A stretch of DNA of 64,000 nucleotides, from NCBI RefSeq assembly GCF_043641665.1, contig NC_092197.1, positions 12,406,148-12,470,147 of the forward strand, given 5' to 3'. Origin of the DNA: Enoplosus armatus (Eukaryota; Chordata; Actinopteri; Centrarchiformes; Enoplosidae). Below the pieces are notes generated by a model that saw only the letters and a program-made list of their open reading frames with translations, had not been told where the DNA came from and did not search any database. The first letter of the stretch is position 1; each line of letters starts with the position of its first letter. The translations under genes were made by a program, and so were the position numbers. Below are positions 27,573 through 38,192 of this stretch, one piece after another.

Positions 27573-29363
27573 TGTGTGTTTAGTTTGCAGGGAAATGGTA
27601 CCGGGTGGGCCTGGCCTATGACTCTCCAGCTTTTGCCATCTACAGAGATAAAGTGAAGGCCTCCATGGGCATGATCACACCACTGCCTAACGGCAATGTT
27701 AACCTCACAATGTGGGACGCCACGTGAGTCTGTGTGGCAAATACAGTACCGTACATGATTGTGTCAAGAAGAACAGAAGCAATAGAGGGACGTGAAGTTT
27801 AGAAACGACACACTGTGTTTCCTCTGTGTGCTTCAGGCCTTTAGGTTGTCAGAGTAAGGTGTACCAATATGAGAAGACCTCCGTACCTGGACAGTTCACC
27901 TACTTCAGCACACGTAAGTCTCTGCTCACATCTAATCTGACTCATCACCTTCCCCAGAGAGAAGGGAAATGATGTTTAGTAAGCTCTGTGACTTTTTTTC
28001 CATGAAAATGTAAATATTTGACTGGCACTCACTGAGAGCACGCAGTAGTAGGACATAATTAAAATCTGGATCTGCCACAGTATGAGCAAACAACCACAAC
28101 GAGCACACAGATAGAAGCCACAGCGCCCAGGAAAGACATGTGACAAATACTTCAGCCAGGACACTCACGTCAAGGCTTTAACAATTCATTGCAGCAATAA
28201 GCATTTCAGTTTGCCTGTGTGGCTCTACTCATGTGATGCTCTGAAACAAATCTGAGCTAACTTGACACACTTGACTGTTATATATTATTATTATTTTTGG
28301 CTTGTTCCTCTTTTCTACACAAAAAGAAGAATCAATCAAGCATGTTTTTAGAGTGTTGATTTTGTTTTTGTGATGCACTATGTGTGTATGCATTTTAATG
28401 CTTCTTATTTGTGTTTGTTTTGAATTAATGTCTGCTTTTAAAACTAAATCTCCAGCACTTTGAGATTTTCCTTGTAATAAAAAGGTTGTAACAAATAACA
28501 TTTAATATAATTGCTGAATATTTTGTATTTGTGCTGCATTTAACATTATAGACGGCTATTGACACAATTTAGAAGTCCTGTCTTATTATTGTTATATATT
28601 ATTCTTTCATGTTTTCTTTTCTTTTTTTTTTGTTGTCATTTTGCAGGACATACATGAACCGTCGTTCATATAGAGTATGTTTTTAAAACAGTTGCCTTTG
28701 GTACACCCAGTTTTTTCCGTCTCGTGTAGGTTTTCTTTTTACAGATTTGATTAGTTACATTACAATGTCACTCACATGGATTTCCATTCGTTCTCATATT
28801 TCTCCGGTTGAGTTAATATTCAACACTGAATGCCATGAAGTCTTTGTCCCTCACGTCTGTGTTGTGTCTTCTGTCAGGCCATAACATGGTGAAGGACATC
28901 ACAGTGGTGGACACAAACTACAATGAATACGCTTTGGTTCTCAAACACAAGGTTTTTAACAGAGAGTACACACAGGTGGCGCTTTACGGTGAGGCACCCA
29001 CATACACAAATATATATATATATATATATATATTACATCACATGTAAACATGTTAGCTGCAGAGGCATCACACATCGCATGTGTTGTCCATCTATATGTG
29101 TCTCTGTACTTGTTTGCAGGTCGCTCTCAAACGATCAGGTCTGATGTAACTCAGAGGTTTACAGCCTTTGCTTTGTCCCGGGGTTTCCCCAGAGAGTCTA
29201 TTCTGACTCCACCTCCAGCAGGTAAAGACAGGGGAACACATACATATCTGCACATATACAGTACACACACACAAATGATGGGGAGAATTAAATGTTTCCT
29301 AATTCTTGTCTATATGTTTTCTGGCCAACAGTTAATTGCCCACCTTCAGGATCTGGACGTTAG
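25555..29363 (+). CDS. Ptgds-like lipocalin, secreted
   Basis: Six coding exons: 25555-25650, 27584-27723, 27837-27913, 28878-28988, 29120-29221, 29332-29363, giving 185 aa. Residues 1-20 look like a signal peptide cut after AQA. The lipocalin GxW signature is GKWYRVGLA (residues 35-43), and the TNYNEYALV strand is conserved. Two cysteines, in PLGCQS and the C-terminal VNCPPSG, fit the lipocalin disulfide. It resembles prostaglandin-H2 D-isomerase-type fish lipocalins, but the position of the catalytic Cys (SMC in mammals) reads SMG. A carrier of small hydrophobic ligands is therefore likelier than an enzyme. It shares exon lengths of 77 and 102 nt with the two AMBP-type genes downstream. The stop codon overlaps a GTAAGT donor, so splicing to 29479 would rebuild the TAG. 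Orthology within the lipocalins is unsure, so no symbol is given. Confidence 0.85.
25843..26008 (+). repeat. Dispersed teleost repeat next to (GT)n
   Basis: GGGGACACATTTC, then ATTGGGGACAAAAGG, GTTAAGGTTAGGGTTAGGG and AATGAATGTAAGTCTATGTAA, running straight into a GT microsatellite. This arrangement is common in fish genomes (remembered, not searched). Confidence 0.5.
26009..26171. repeat. Two (TG)n microsatellites
   Basis: TG runs at 26009-26030 and 26129-26171 in intron 1 of the Ptgds-like gene. Confidence 0.95.
26912..27357 (+). mobile_element. Putative MITE with imperfect inverted ends, flanked by TTAA
   Basis: The left end reads TTAAAGGATAAGTCTGG followed by TTATTCTATA. The complement of the right end reads TTAAAAGAGAAAGCTGG followed by ATATTCTATA. 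The ends are therefore inverted, and both carry TTAA. The interior has no coding capacity. The TTAA borders fit a piggyBac-like element but could be part of the termini. It lies in intron 1 of the Ptgds-like gene. Confidence 0.55.
27523..27571. repeat. (TG)n tract at a splice acceptor
   Basis: A 49-bp TG run ending 12 bases before exon 2 of the Ptgds-like gene (acceptor AG 27582-27583). It occupies the place of the polypyrimidine tract. Confidence 0.95.
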
Positions 29364-29478
29364 TAAGTCTTTGTCTTTTTCTTTTTCAAAAAATGTGAAA
29401 ACCAGGGGAGTTGCTTATACATACGGGTGTGTGAGTGACACATCTTCAGTGTACATTGGTTTCTGTTTCTTCCTGTAG

Positions 29479-29735
29479 GTTCTCTGATTCACCTGAGATG
29501 ATTGTGGCAGCATATTCTGATGTGCAGCTCCAGCTCTGTGTTCTCCGCTCCAGCATTTACTATGAAGTACAGCAAAGAACTCTCTCTCTGCAAACATCAT
29601 CATTCTGACTACAATGATGATAAATAGCAAATATTGCTGATGAAATGTATACACCATCCTCTGTTATGCAATGTTTTACATTATTTTCATAGTTCTGCTG
29701 TGCTGACATAGTTAAATAAACAATATTAACCTCGA
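29479..29735 (+). other. 3'UTR exon of the Ptgds-like lipocalin with poly(A) signal
   Basis: Starts after acceptor CTTCCTGTAG (29469-29478), which pairs with donor GTAAGT at 29363. AATAAA is at 29715-29720. Confidence 0.6.
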
Positions 29736-29916
29736 GGCTATTTAAATCATTTCTTTTTTCCCCCTAATTACCAAACAGCAAATAAAACCTTTACAAAAAA
29801 GGCTTCTTGTTGTGGTAGCTGGTTTTTTCCTTTTATCAAATAGTTTATATGAAATCTTTGTATTCAATTCTGAGTTTTAACCTCCTGAATATGATCAGTT
29901 GGGCTGTTTCACCGTG

Positions 29917-29944
29917 TTGACATAGTCAAATAAACAATATTAAC
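29917..29944 (+). repeat. Second copy of the poly(A)-signal segment
   Basis: A 28-bp segment containing CATAGTCAAATAAACAATAT matches 29703-29730 at 26 of 28 positions, 214 bp further on. It carries a second AATAAA and could be an alternative cleavage site. Confidence 0.6.
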
Positions 29945-30234
29945 ATTAAAGTGCATGCTTGAGTTTGTGCGTGTGTATAATGTACATGTAATGTAGGGGC
30001 ATCACTACACATCAATGTGTTTCTGCTGTGAACCAGACCTCTTAGCCCTCTAAAGTGTACTATGTAACATAATATAATGCACAAATCATGATCAGGATAC
30101 TGTGAGGTTATTTATCTTTAAATTAGGTTAAAACCACTACGTGTAGAATTAGGAAAATATTGACTTTGGTGTCCCCTGAGATAGTTTCTTAAAAGACACT
30201 GAGCCTTTTCCCCACTTATTATCAGCTGCAACAT

Positions 30235-30440
30235 TCTGACATGTATTGATTGGTTGTTTGTTTTACCTTCAAATTCTGAAGTCCAGTGATTCGTTGCTGA
30301 TTATATGGACCAACAAACACACAATCACATGGACACACAGACGGATAAAGAGACAATAAGAACTTTGCTTGTTTAGTTTTGAAGTTTTTTTTGTAGTGTT
30401 GTAGTGGGAGGGAATTTACAAAACCCAAATAAATAGCGTT
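30235..30440 (+). promoter_or_regulatory. Upstream block of the A1M-only gene, shared with ambp
   Basis: CTGACATGTATTGATT, CTGAAGTCCA, AGAACTTTGCT and GTGGGAGGGA occur in this order here and again at 33315-33480 before ambp. TATTGATTGGTTGTTTGTTT resembles FOXA sites, and AACTTTG resembles an HNF4 half-site. Both fit the liver expression known for AMBP. A TATA-like AAATAAATAG lies at 30426-30435. Confidence 0.5.
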
Positions 30441-30467
30441 TCAGTTTGACCCAGAGAGGCTGACGGG

Positions 30468-32141
30468 ATGCAGAGAGCGGTGAGTCCGGTGTCTCTGCTG
30501 GTCCTGTGGTTGGCCTGGACCCTGCAGACGGTCCCTGTGCTACCAGGGCCTCTTATCCTCACACAGGAGAACTTTGATCTGGGCCGGGTGAGTGGCTGAA
30601 ATACAGGTGTTATTATTTTATTTATACATGACAAATATATCATACTTTCTTCTTTCCCTGTGAGACCCCTTTGTGTCCCTTTTAATAACCACTGAACTAA
30701 TTCAACTGGGGAAGTAAATGACCACTAACACTACTGCAACTGTCTTTTGTAAAATGAAATATGAAAGTATTACGTTGTATTACAGGTTCTAAGATTGCTG
30801 TCATGGCTGCGCATATGCAAATGCTTTGCTGTACAGTAAATCTGTGTCTCTTGCAGTTCATGGGGAAGTGGTATGAGGCAGCAGTGGTTTCTACTTGTCC
30901 TCACTACGCGCAGCGCAAGAGGGGAAACCCAGTCATTGTTGCAATGGAGCTGCAACATGTTGCCTCTGAGGACAACTTCACAATGACGGTTGCTAGTTTC
31001 AGGTCAGACTTAGATGCATCAGTTTAGTTACATTCAGTGTAACCTGTGCTGTGTTTACATGTGTGTGTGTGGGTGTGTGTGCCTGCATGTAGGAATGGCT
31101 CGTGTAAGCAGACGTCCACAGTTTATGGTCTGACCAACACTCCGGGACGATTCTTCTACCATGTTGCAAGTACGTTTCCGTTTGATCTAATTTGAACATT
31201 CTGTCCATACCTTTCACACCACCTCAACAAGGTTTTTGTAGTGTTAAACTAAAAACCAGTAGGCTTATTACATCCACCACCACCACCACCACTATGTGTT
31301 TACAAATCCAGCATGCAATGCATTGTGAAAACTTTCCTTTTTACAGGGCTCGGAGCAGATGTTGATTCCTTCGTGGTTGATACCAACTATGATGAGTATG
31401 CAATGATGGTCCTGCTGAGCACAGAGAAACCATCAGGAAATAAAACCACCATAGTCAAGCTTCATAGTGAGTGACAATTTTCAAATCTATCAATATGTTC
31501 ATTTGTTGTACTTTTTGTACGGATGTTTGCAAAACGTGTTGATTTTCATTCTATGTCTGGATCAGTCTGTGCCATGGTAATCCTGTCTTCTCCAGGTCGA
31601 ACTGTGAATGTGAGGGCTGCTGTGCTGGAAAACTTCAAGACACTGGTCAGGCAACATGAAATGAGTGACGACACTATTATCATGAATCAGAACAAAGGTA
31701 CACATACATTCAGGAAAAGCACAGGTGTAACAAATTACAAAAAGAAATGAATGCATTCCATGAGTGTGTGCCACTGAGCCTGCATTCACAATAAGTATGA
31801 AAATTTGCAACAAGAATTACATTTTCTTTGGCTTTTTTTTTTAACACAAGGAGACAAATGTTGTTAGAAACCCCCTCTCCATCTTACTGTCTTCCCAGGT
31901 GAGTGTGTTCCAGGTGAGCAGGCGACGAAGCCCGTCACCACTCAGCCTCAGGTACGTGCTTCACACTGTGATGTGCTGAAATAACATTTGCATACCGAAA
32001 CCAAGGATCGGTATTTGTATGACAATAGATCAGTCACCAGTTGTGGTTACTGTGTATGTCATTCAGATTTTGGTTCCCAAGAGGTCAAAAATAAATGTGA
32101 TGCCACCTGTGATTCCTGCAAAAGACACTGCTAATATTTGA
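30468..32141 (+). CDS. AMBP-type alpha-1-microglobulin without bikunin (tandem paralogue)
   Basis: Seven coding exons: 30468-30587, 30857-31002, 31093-31169, 31347-31466, 31596-31697, 31899-31951, 32067-32141, giving 230 aa. The signal peptide is about residues 1-22. The lipocalin core starts FMGKWY (41-46) and keeps the radical-scavenging Cys of A1M in STCP (Cys54). TNYDEYAM and ECVPGEQ are A1M hallmarks. Exon 7 corresponds to the ambp linker exon (VPKRSK against RVRR, then NVMPP against NVVPS) but ends in TGA four bases before its donor at 32146. No Kunitz exon follows before the next gene. The product would be a secreted A1M-only lipocalin. In the 102-nt exon, 20 of 33 residues match ambp. 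All splice sites and frames are intact, so it looks functional and not pseudogenised. Confidence 0.85.
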
Positions 32142-32145
32142 CCAG

Positions 32146-33314
32146 GTGAGAGGACAAGTGATCATATAAACACAATAATGAGTGTTTAGTTTGCATTTAT
32201 AATTTGTCTTTGGTTTAGAAAATAATCCCACTCATTATAAATTGACTTGGGCTCCCACAGATCACTTATAGTAGCACACAGGAACAAAAGTGTAGAATTG
32301 TTCCTATATATTCAATGTCATGAGCATTTTATTCTATTTTTTATCAGATGTAAAAAAAAAAAATAAAAAAAAAACATATGACACATATTGTATTTCTGTC
32401 CAGTTTTAGTATATTAATGAAGTTTGTTTACTGTTACAGGGTGAGGGATCGTGTAATAACTGAAGAGGAGGATCATCACACAAACACCAGACTCTCATGT
32501 TGTCACACTATAAATGCATTGACTGAACATTTTCCTGAATGGATAAAACAACACTGTTTTGTTAGTACTGTATGAATACTACTATATCACTATTTTATTA
32601 TGGTGAAAGGCAAGGCGGTATGTCAAAAGTGATTTGTAATGTAGGAGTTTTTTAGTGTTTATCTAAGAGTATTTGACTTTTCAGAGTACACATGGAAAGC
32701 CATGATATACTGTATATCTTATACTGCATGTTTGTCTGAACCTCTAATTTTTCAAACATAAAATAGAGACAAAAAAAGTTGGGTTAGAAGAAATGCACAA
32801 ATGTGGAGTCCTAAGGGGCTGACTTCATAAAGCCATTAAGGAATCTATAGCTTTTCATAGTTACTACTTTATTGCTTATCAGGGACCAATAGGAATTTCA
32901 ATTTCATCTCCCCATTATGACAGGGGAGCAATATTTATTATTTTTTATATATATTGGTTAAAGGCAACATCCTAACTCCAAATAATATATGGTCATTGAT
33001 TATCTGTGCTTTAATTAATCATGGCAGGAACTCTGCTGTGGGTCCTTCTAATACAGAATGATGACAAACTGATGACAGCAATAGCTGAGGGCAGCCTTGA
33101 TAAATATACATTATCATTTAAGTATAGATCCAGAAGACACCAGCTTTGTAAAATCACTCAGGCACTCAGTTGTTGAGAGGATTCCTGTTCTTTCCTGTCA
33201 AAAAAAAACTGTGCATATATAAAGATATACACAGTACAGGATGATAGTAATAATAATAACAATAATAATAATAATAATAATAATAATAATCATGTTACTC
33301 ATTAGTCTCTCACA
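32146..33314. other. Intergenic or 3'UTR DNA between the two AMBP-type genes
   Basis: Begins with the GTGAGA donor after the stop. A possible downstream acceptor (CTGTTACAG at about 32432-32440) would make a non-coding exon. The A-rich run at 32349-32373 has AATAAA. I found no Kunitz cysteine pattern in any frame. An (AAT)n microsatellite is at 33245-33290. Confidence 0.5.
33245..33290. repeat. (AAT)n microsatellite
   Basis: About 15 AAT units with one C interruption, upstream of ambp. Confidence 0.95.
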
Positions 33315-33545
33315 TCCTGACATGTATTGATTTGTTGATGTTGCCAAAACTCTGAAGTCCAATGTTTAAGTGGTCAGCTGCTCTGTCAAGCCAGAGCACA
33401 AAGCGAGACACAGAGAAGCAGAACTTTGCTCTTTTACTTGTTTGTTTTTTATTTGGCTGTGGGAGGGAGGACATGCGGGGGCCATTGCACACAAAACATA
33501 GGTCAATGCCCTGTCCCCCTTTGAAGAGTTGAGAGGAGGTATATT
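33315..33545 (+). promoter_or_regulatory. ambp: ambp upstream region
   Basis: Carries the block shared with 30235-30440: CTGACATGTATTGATT, CTGAAGTCCAATG, AGAACTTTGCTC and GTGGGAGGGA. GGTATATTCC at about 33538-33547 is TATA-like and would place the start near 33570, some 40 bp before the ATG. Confidence 0.5.
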
Positions 33546-33607
33546 CCTGGGATTCAGTGTCTCAGACTTCAGTCCTCTCAGAGACTGGTTGACGGACAGT
33601 TAACAGG

Positions 33608-36600
33608 ATGCCAAAAGCAGTGATTCTGGTTTCCCTGCTGGTCCTGTGGTGGACCTGGACCCTCGAGGGGCTCCCTGTACTCTCAGAGCCTCTCTACCCC
33701 ACACAGGAGAACTTTGATCTGGCCCAGGTGAGTTCTGCAGTCTTGCATGTTATTTTTCCTCTTTTATATTTAATATTCTGTAATCTTGAATTTATGCACT
33801 TAGTATAAAAAGGTAAAAGGCAGAGGAGCAGGTTCTGTTATAGATTAATATTAATAATTAGATTGATATCCTTTACTTGGGATAAGATGGAAACCTTCAT
33901 ATGTTAATGACCTAAAAATACATATCTTGAACAGATGATAAAACCTCTTATGAAGGTGCAGAGAGCGTCCTTTGTTAGTACCTCTGTGATGAGAAGTATA
34001 ATTAAAACAAATACGGTATAAAATATTTCAAAATGTTATAATATTTTGACTGATATGTTATTTGTTGCTCTAATCTAACAATACTTCAGTGTGGTTTCCA
34101 TTGGGAAGCCTGTACAGAGCCATATGCATTGCTGTTCTCAGCAGTGCTAGGCAAATTGTTTGTTTTTATATTTTCATTTTGTAACATCTTTATCTTTATA
34201 GCACTTCATGAATGTGTTTTTAAATAAAGTGGGATAAACATTGTTTACGTTGTGGACCTACTGAACCAACAGTATCTATTTCAATTATAGGTTTCATGTG
34301 TATTGTGTTCATGAAATGTACATATATTATGGTACCTCTGTCTAACAGTTTTTGGGAACATGGCATGATGTTGCCGTGGCAAGTACATGTTCCCATATGC
34401 AAAATCAAAGGGGAGATGCAGCCATTGGTAGACTGGTACTGCAGAGAGGCACCACTGAAGGCAAACTCAAGATGACTCGAAGAGTACTCAGGTTTGTAAG
34501 AAGTGTGTGCATCACACATTTACACAAAAACACACAAATGCACAAAATGCATCAAAATACATGTTTACAAGTTAGAAATACTTTCTCATAGATTACATTA
34601 AAATAAGGAAGTGCTGGTCAAATTAAAATATATGCTATTTTCACAGGTTAATCCAAGATAATGAGATCAGGGAAAAAACTATTTAATTAACACATATTGT
34701 ATTATGTATTGTATTATATATTAGGTAAATCACAATGCAGACACATTGGCTAATCCTGGCAATGTTTTGGTCGGACAACATTTCAGTGCAATGTCCAAAG
34801 TGTAAAACCCAGTAGTGGAAAGCAACTAAGTACATATACTCAAATACTTTACTTAAGTAAAGTTTTGAGGTACTTGTATTTTAGCTGAGCATTTCCATTT
34901 TATGCCACCTTATACTTCTACTCCACTACATTTTAGGGGGTAATATTGTACTTTTTACTCCACTACTTTTATCTGACAGCATACTTTTTAGATTAAACTA
35001 ATAAATGCTGATGAAATATTATAGATTAAGATACCCCACAGTATATTAGGAGTTAAGAATTAGTCCCACCTTCACCAGCATCAGTATGGTATAATACAGT
35101 ACTTTTAAGTAATACCTTGACTGTTGGTGCTTTAAGTATATTTTCATTCTAATACTTAAGTACATTTACGCCAGTAAACTTTTGAATGCAGGACTTTTAC
35201 ATGTAACTGATTATGTATACACTGTGGTATTGCTACTTTTACTTAACTAAAAGATGTGAGTACTTCTTTCAGCACTGGTAAAAGCTGACTGTCTTATTGA
35301 TATTTGATATTGATATACTAGTCATGCTGCATTAAATGTGCACACACAGATATAACCTGTCACACATGTTTTTCCACTACTAAGTTATTTCTTGTGTATG
35401 TGCAGACATGGAACATGTAAGGAGATGTCTGGGGACTATGAGCTGACCACCACACCAGGACGATTCTCCTACCATATTGCAAGTACGTCTCTCTGTGATA
35501 CAGCTCTGTTTTCAGGTCATGTCATCCGTGACGTTTTTACAGGTATTATATCTCTCCCTGTCCCTTCAACAGAGTGGGGGGCCGACGTGGATGCCTACGT
35601 GGTTCACACAAACTACAATGAGTATGCCATAGTGATAATGAGCAAACAGAAATCATCAGGGGATAAGAGCATCTCAATTAAGCTTTACAGTGAGTGGACT
35701 CTCTCTGTAGACGCACTGGAACATTTCATTCTTTATTTATTTATCTATTCATTGTCATTTTTCTTTTTTTCTTTTTACAGCTTTAATTCCTTTGAATAAA
35801 CCAAAGAAGTAAACCAAGACATGTATATTTATTTTTTTCAGTGACCTGTATAATTTTTAACATTTATAATATATAATTCTTAAGTATTTCATTCAAGTAT
35901 TAGGATTCTACCCCTCATTTATGTTATGAGAGACCATCTTATTGGACATAAATACATTATGACAAACTGAATAAAAGTGTTTTTTGTGAAGTGCTTCATC
36001 TGAATGACTCCTCTTCAGGTCGAACTATGTCTGTGAGAGACACTGTGCTGGAAGACTTCAAAACACTGGTCAGACAAGAGGGAATGGCTGATGAATCTAT
36101 TATCATCAAGCAGGACAAAGGTGCAGCACAAACACACAGGTCATCACACACATTTGCACTAAAACACTAACATGTTTGAAAGAGCGATGAAGGTGCATGG
36201 AGAGAGTGGTTTCATTTTGTCTCTTTGCAGGTGACTGTGTTCCTGGAGAGCAGGTGGCCGAGCCGTCAGCTCAGCCCGAGCCTCAGGTACTCAAAATACA
36301 TTTAGTCAATCTATCCTTGTCTTATCATGTTTCTTTATATTTTCATTTAAACACAATCCAATAAATTCAACACAATTTTCTTTCTCTGAGTGATTTAAAT
36401 CCACTCTCCTTTGACTCAGAAATAAACGAACCCCTTTCAGCAGGAGAGTTTTATTACGAACAATACTGGTAGCACATTTATATAGAGATGCCTCAAATAA
36501 CATTTAATGTTACTAATATTTTGCTGACTGTAATAATGGAGTAAATGAAAATGATACAGTACAAAAACCATCTAGACAAACATATCTTTAATGAGAAAGT

Positions 36601-38192
36601 AGAACAGTGTAAATGTGGTGGAAGAAGTTTTATGTTTAAGTATAATGTTAAAACAACAAATAAAAACCATGTATTTTCCTACAGATGTATTTGCACCAGA
36701 ATGTACACATTGTACATGTAATATGTAAAAGTACTCATAGTAAATATTGTCCCTTTCAGAGTTATTATGCATTATTATTGATGCATTAAAGTGTAGACAA
36801 ATGCTGCAACAATACAAAAATGTAGTTTTGAATTGTGTTGCAGTCTCATAGGATTTGGAACAGACTAAGGGTACATTTAAGGGGAATATTTGGGGTTCAG
36901 GTGGCTTTGTATCTCTAACTGAGTCTGTCTGGTTGTGATACAGCGGGTGAGGAGGAATGTGGTGCCTTCTTTGCCTGCTGCAGACGTGGAGGGTTCTGGT
37001 GATGATTCACCTTTTTTCAATGGAACCAGTAAGTGATCAGAGTACTCTGATCATTTAGATTTTATTGTACAGCAGGAATGTGTGTTGAATGGAAGATAAG
37101 AGATCCTGATTCTGATGTTGCAACTAATGGGTATCTATCCTTCCTTGTGGTATCTCTCTCCCTCTCTCTCTCGCCACAGTGGCCTGTCAAGCAGCACCAG
37201 ATACAGGACCATGTTTTGGGCTGCACCAGCGTTACTTCTACAACTCCTCCTCAATGAGCTGCGAACTCTTCAAGTACGGCGGGTGTTTGGGCAACCAGAA
37301 CAACTTTGAAAATGAGAGAGAGTGTCTGCAGAGATGTCGCACGGAGGGTGAGGATCAATATTTTTGTCCATTGCCAGTTTATTCTTAAGTTAATATTTTG
37401 TTTTGTTTTGTTTGCATCTTCCAAATTTGGAATGACCATTTCCCCATGTATTACTAACTGCTGTTGGCGTTGTGCTGGGGAGGATGTAGATGACAAAATC
37501 AGTACTTCAAAGAACATGCAGTTGCAGCCACTTCTTTTTACCAACCAGTAGAAGTTGCTGGTGCAGCAACAGGGATATGATCTCTCACTGGCTTCCCACC
37601 CACAAATACTGTTGATTGTGTTCGCTGAGGCTCCCATCCAAGCCTGAAATAGGGGATTGGGTTTCCCATCTGTAGGCCAGAATTAAGTAATACTGCCTCT
37701 GATGATGCTCAGGCTGTGAAAAATATAAACACTCCTCTGTTTTGTCTCCCCAGCTGTGTGCCGTCTGCCCATGGCAGCCGAACCCTGCACAGGCCAGCCC
37801 CCCATCTGGGCCTTCGACTCCAGTGTTGGTCTGTGTGTGCCCTACAAACAGGGCTTCTGCCAGGCCAACACCAACAAGTTCTACAGCAAGGCAGAGTGTC
37901 AGGAGTACTGTGGGGCGCTGAATAATGGTGAGACAATAAAGGAGGTATAAAGAAATACAGAAACACAAGCAGAGTACAAACAGAAACACGGCCTCACATA
38001 CCTGTTAAAGAAAGATAATTCTGCACACTGGCATAACTGCTGATACCTGATAAACACCACAAGGAAAACTGCATGTAGAGCTTGTATGTATTCATGCAAA
38101 TGCATCACTAAAACACAAATCTCCACCCCCCATGATAAAAGCATTTAATGTATTTTTGCTCTTTTACAGAAGGAGAGCTCCTGGAGGAGTGA
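33608..38192 (+). CDS. ambp: Alpha-1-microglobulin/bikunin precursor
   Basis: Ten coding exons: 33608-33727, 34349-34491, 35406-35482, 35573-35689, 36019-36120, 36231-36286, 36944-37028, 37180-37347, 37754-37927, 38170-38192, giving 354 aa (human 352). After a signal peptide, the lipocalin A1M has GTWHD, Cys54 in STCS, and TNYNEYAI. Exon 7 gives the furin site RVRR (206-209) and EGSGDD, the serine context for chondroitin sulfate on bikunin. Two Kunitz domains follow, Cys236-Cys286 and Cys292-Cys342, each with six cysteines. Liver makes the precursor, and cleavage releases A1M (haem/radical scavenger) and bikunin (serine protease inhibitor, light chain of inter-alpha-inhibitor). P1 residues are Phe246 and Thr302, where human has Met and Arg, so trypsin inhibition by domain 2 is doubtful. 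The donor after 34491 is GTTTGT, weaker than usual. Confidence 0.95.
34810..35277 (+). mobile_element. Non-autonomous hAT-like element in an ambp intron
   Basis: Starts CAGTAGTGGAAAGCAACTAAG and ends CTTTCAGCACTG. It is flanked by GTAAAACC (34802-34809) and GTAAAAGC (35278-35285), a 7-of-8 target duplication typical of hAT elements. The interior is AGTACTT-rich, as in the copy at 24741. Confidence 0.75.
36614..36835 (-). mobile_element. Degraded element of the AGTACTT-rich group
   Basis: GTGGTGGAAGAAGTTTTA, then AATATGTAAAAGTACTCATAG, CCCTTTCAGAGTTATTATGC and TTGATGCATTAAAGTGTA. The interior is the reverse complement of segments in the copies at 24741 and 44690. It lies in the ambp intron before the linker exon. 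Ends are approximate. Confidence 0.5.

Noticed and set aside
32146..33314. Search for decayed Kunitz exons after the A1M-only gene
   Set aside because: No six-cysteine spacing, FYN or GGC-type motif in any frame, so the inhibitor half seems fully lost and not merely frameshifted.
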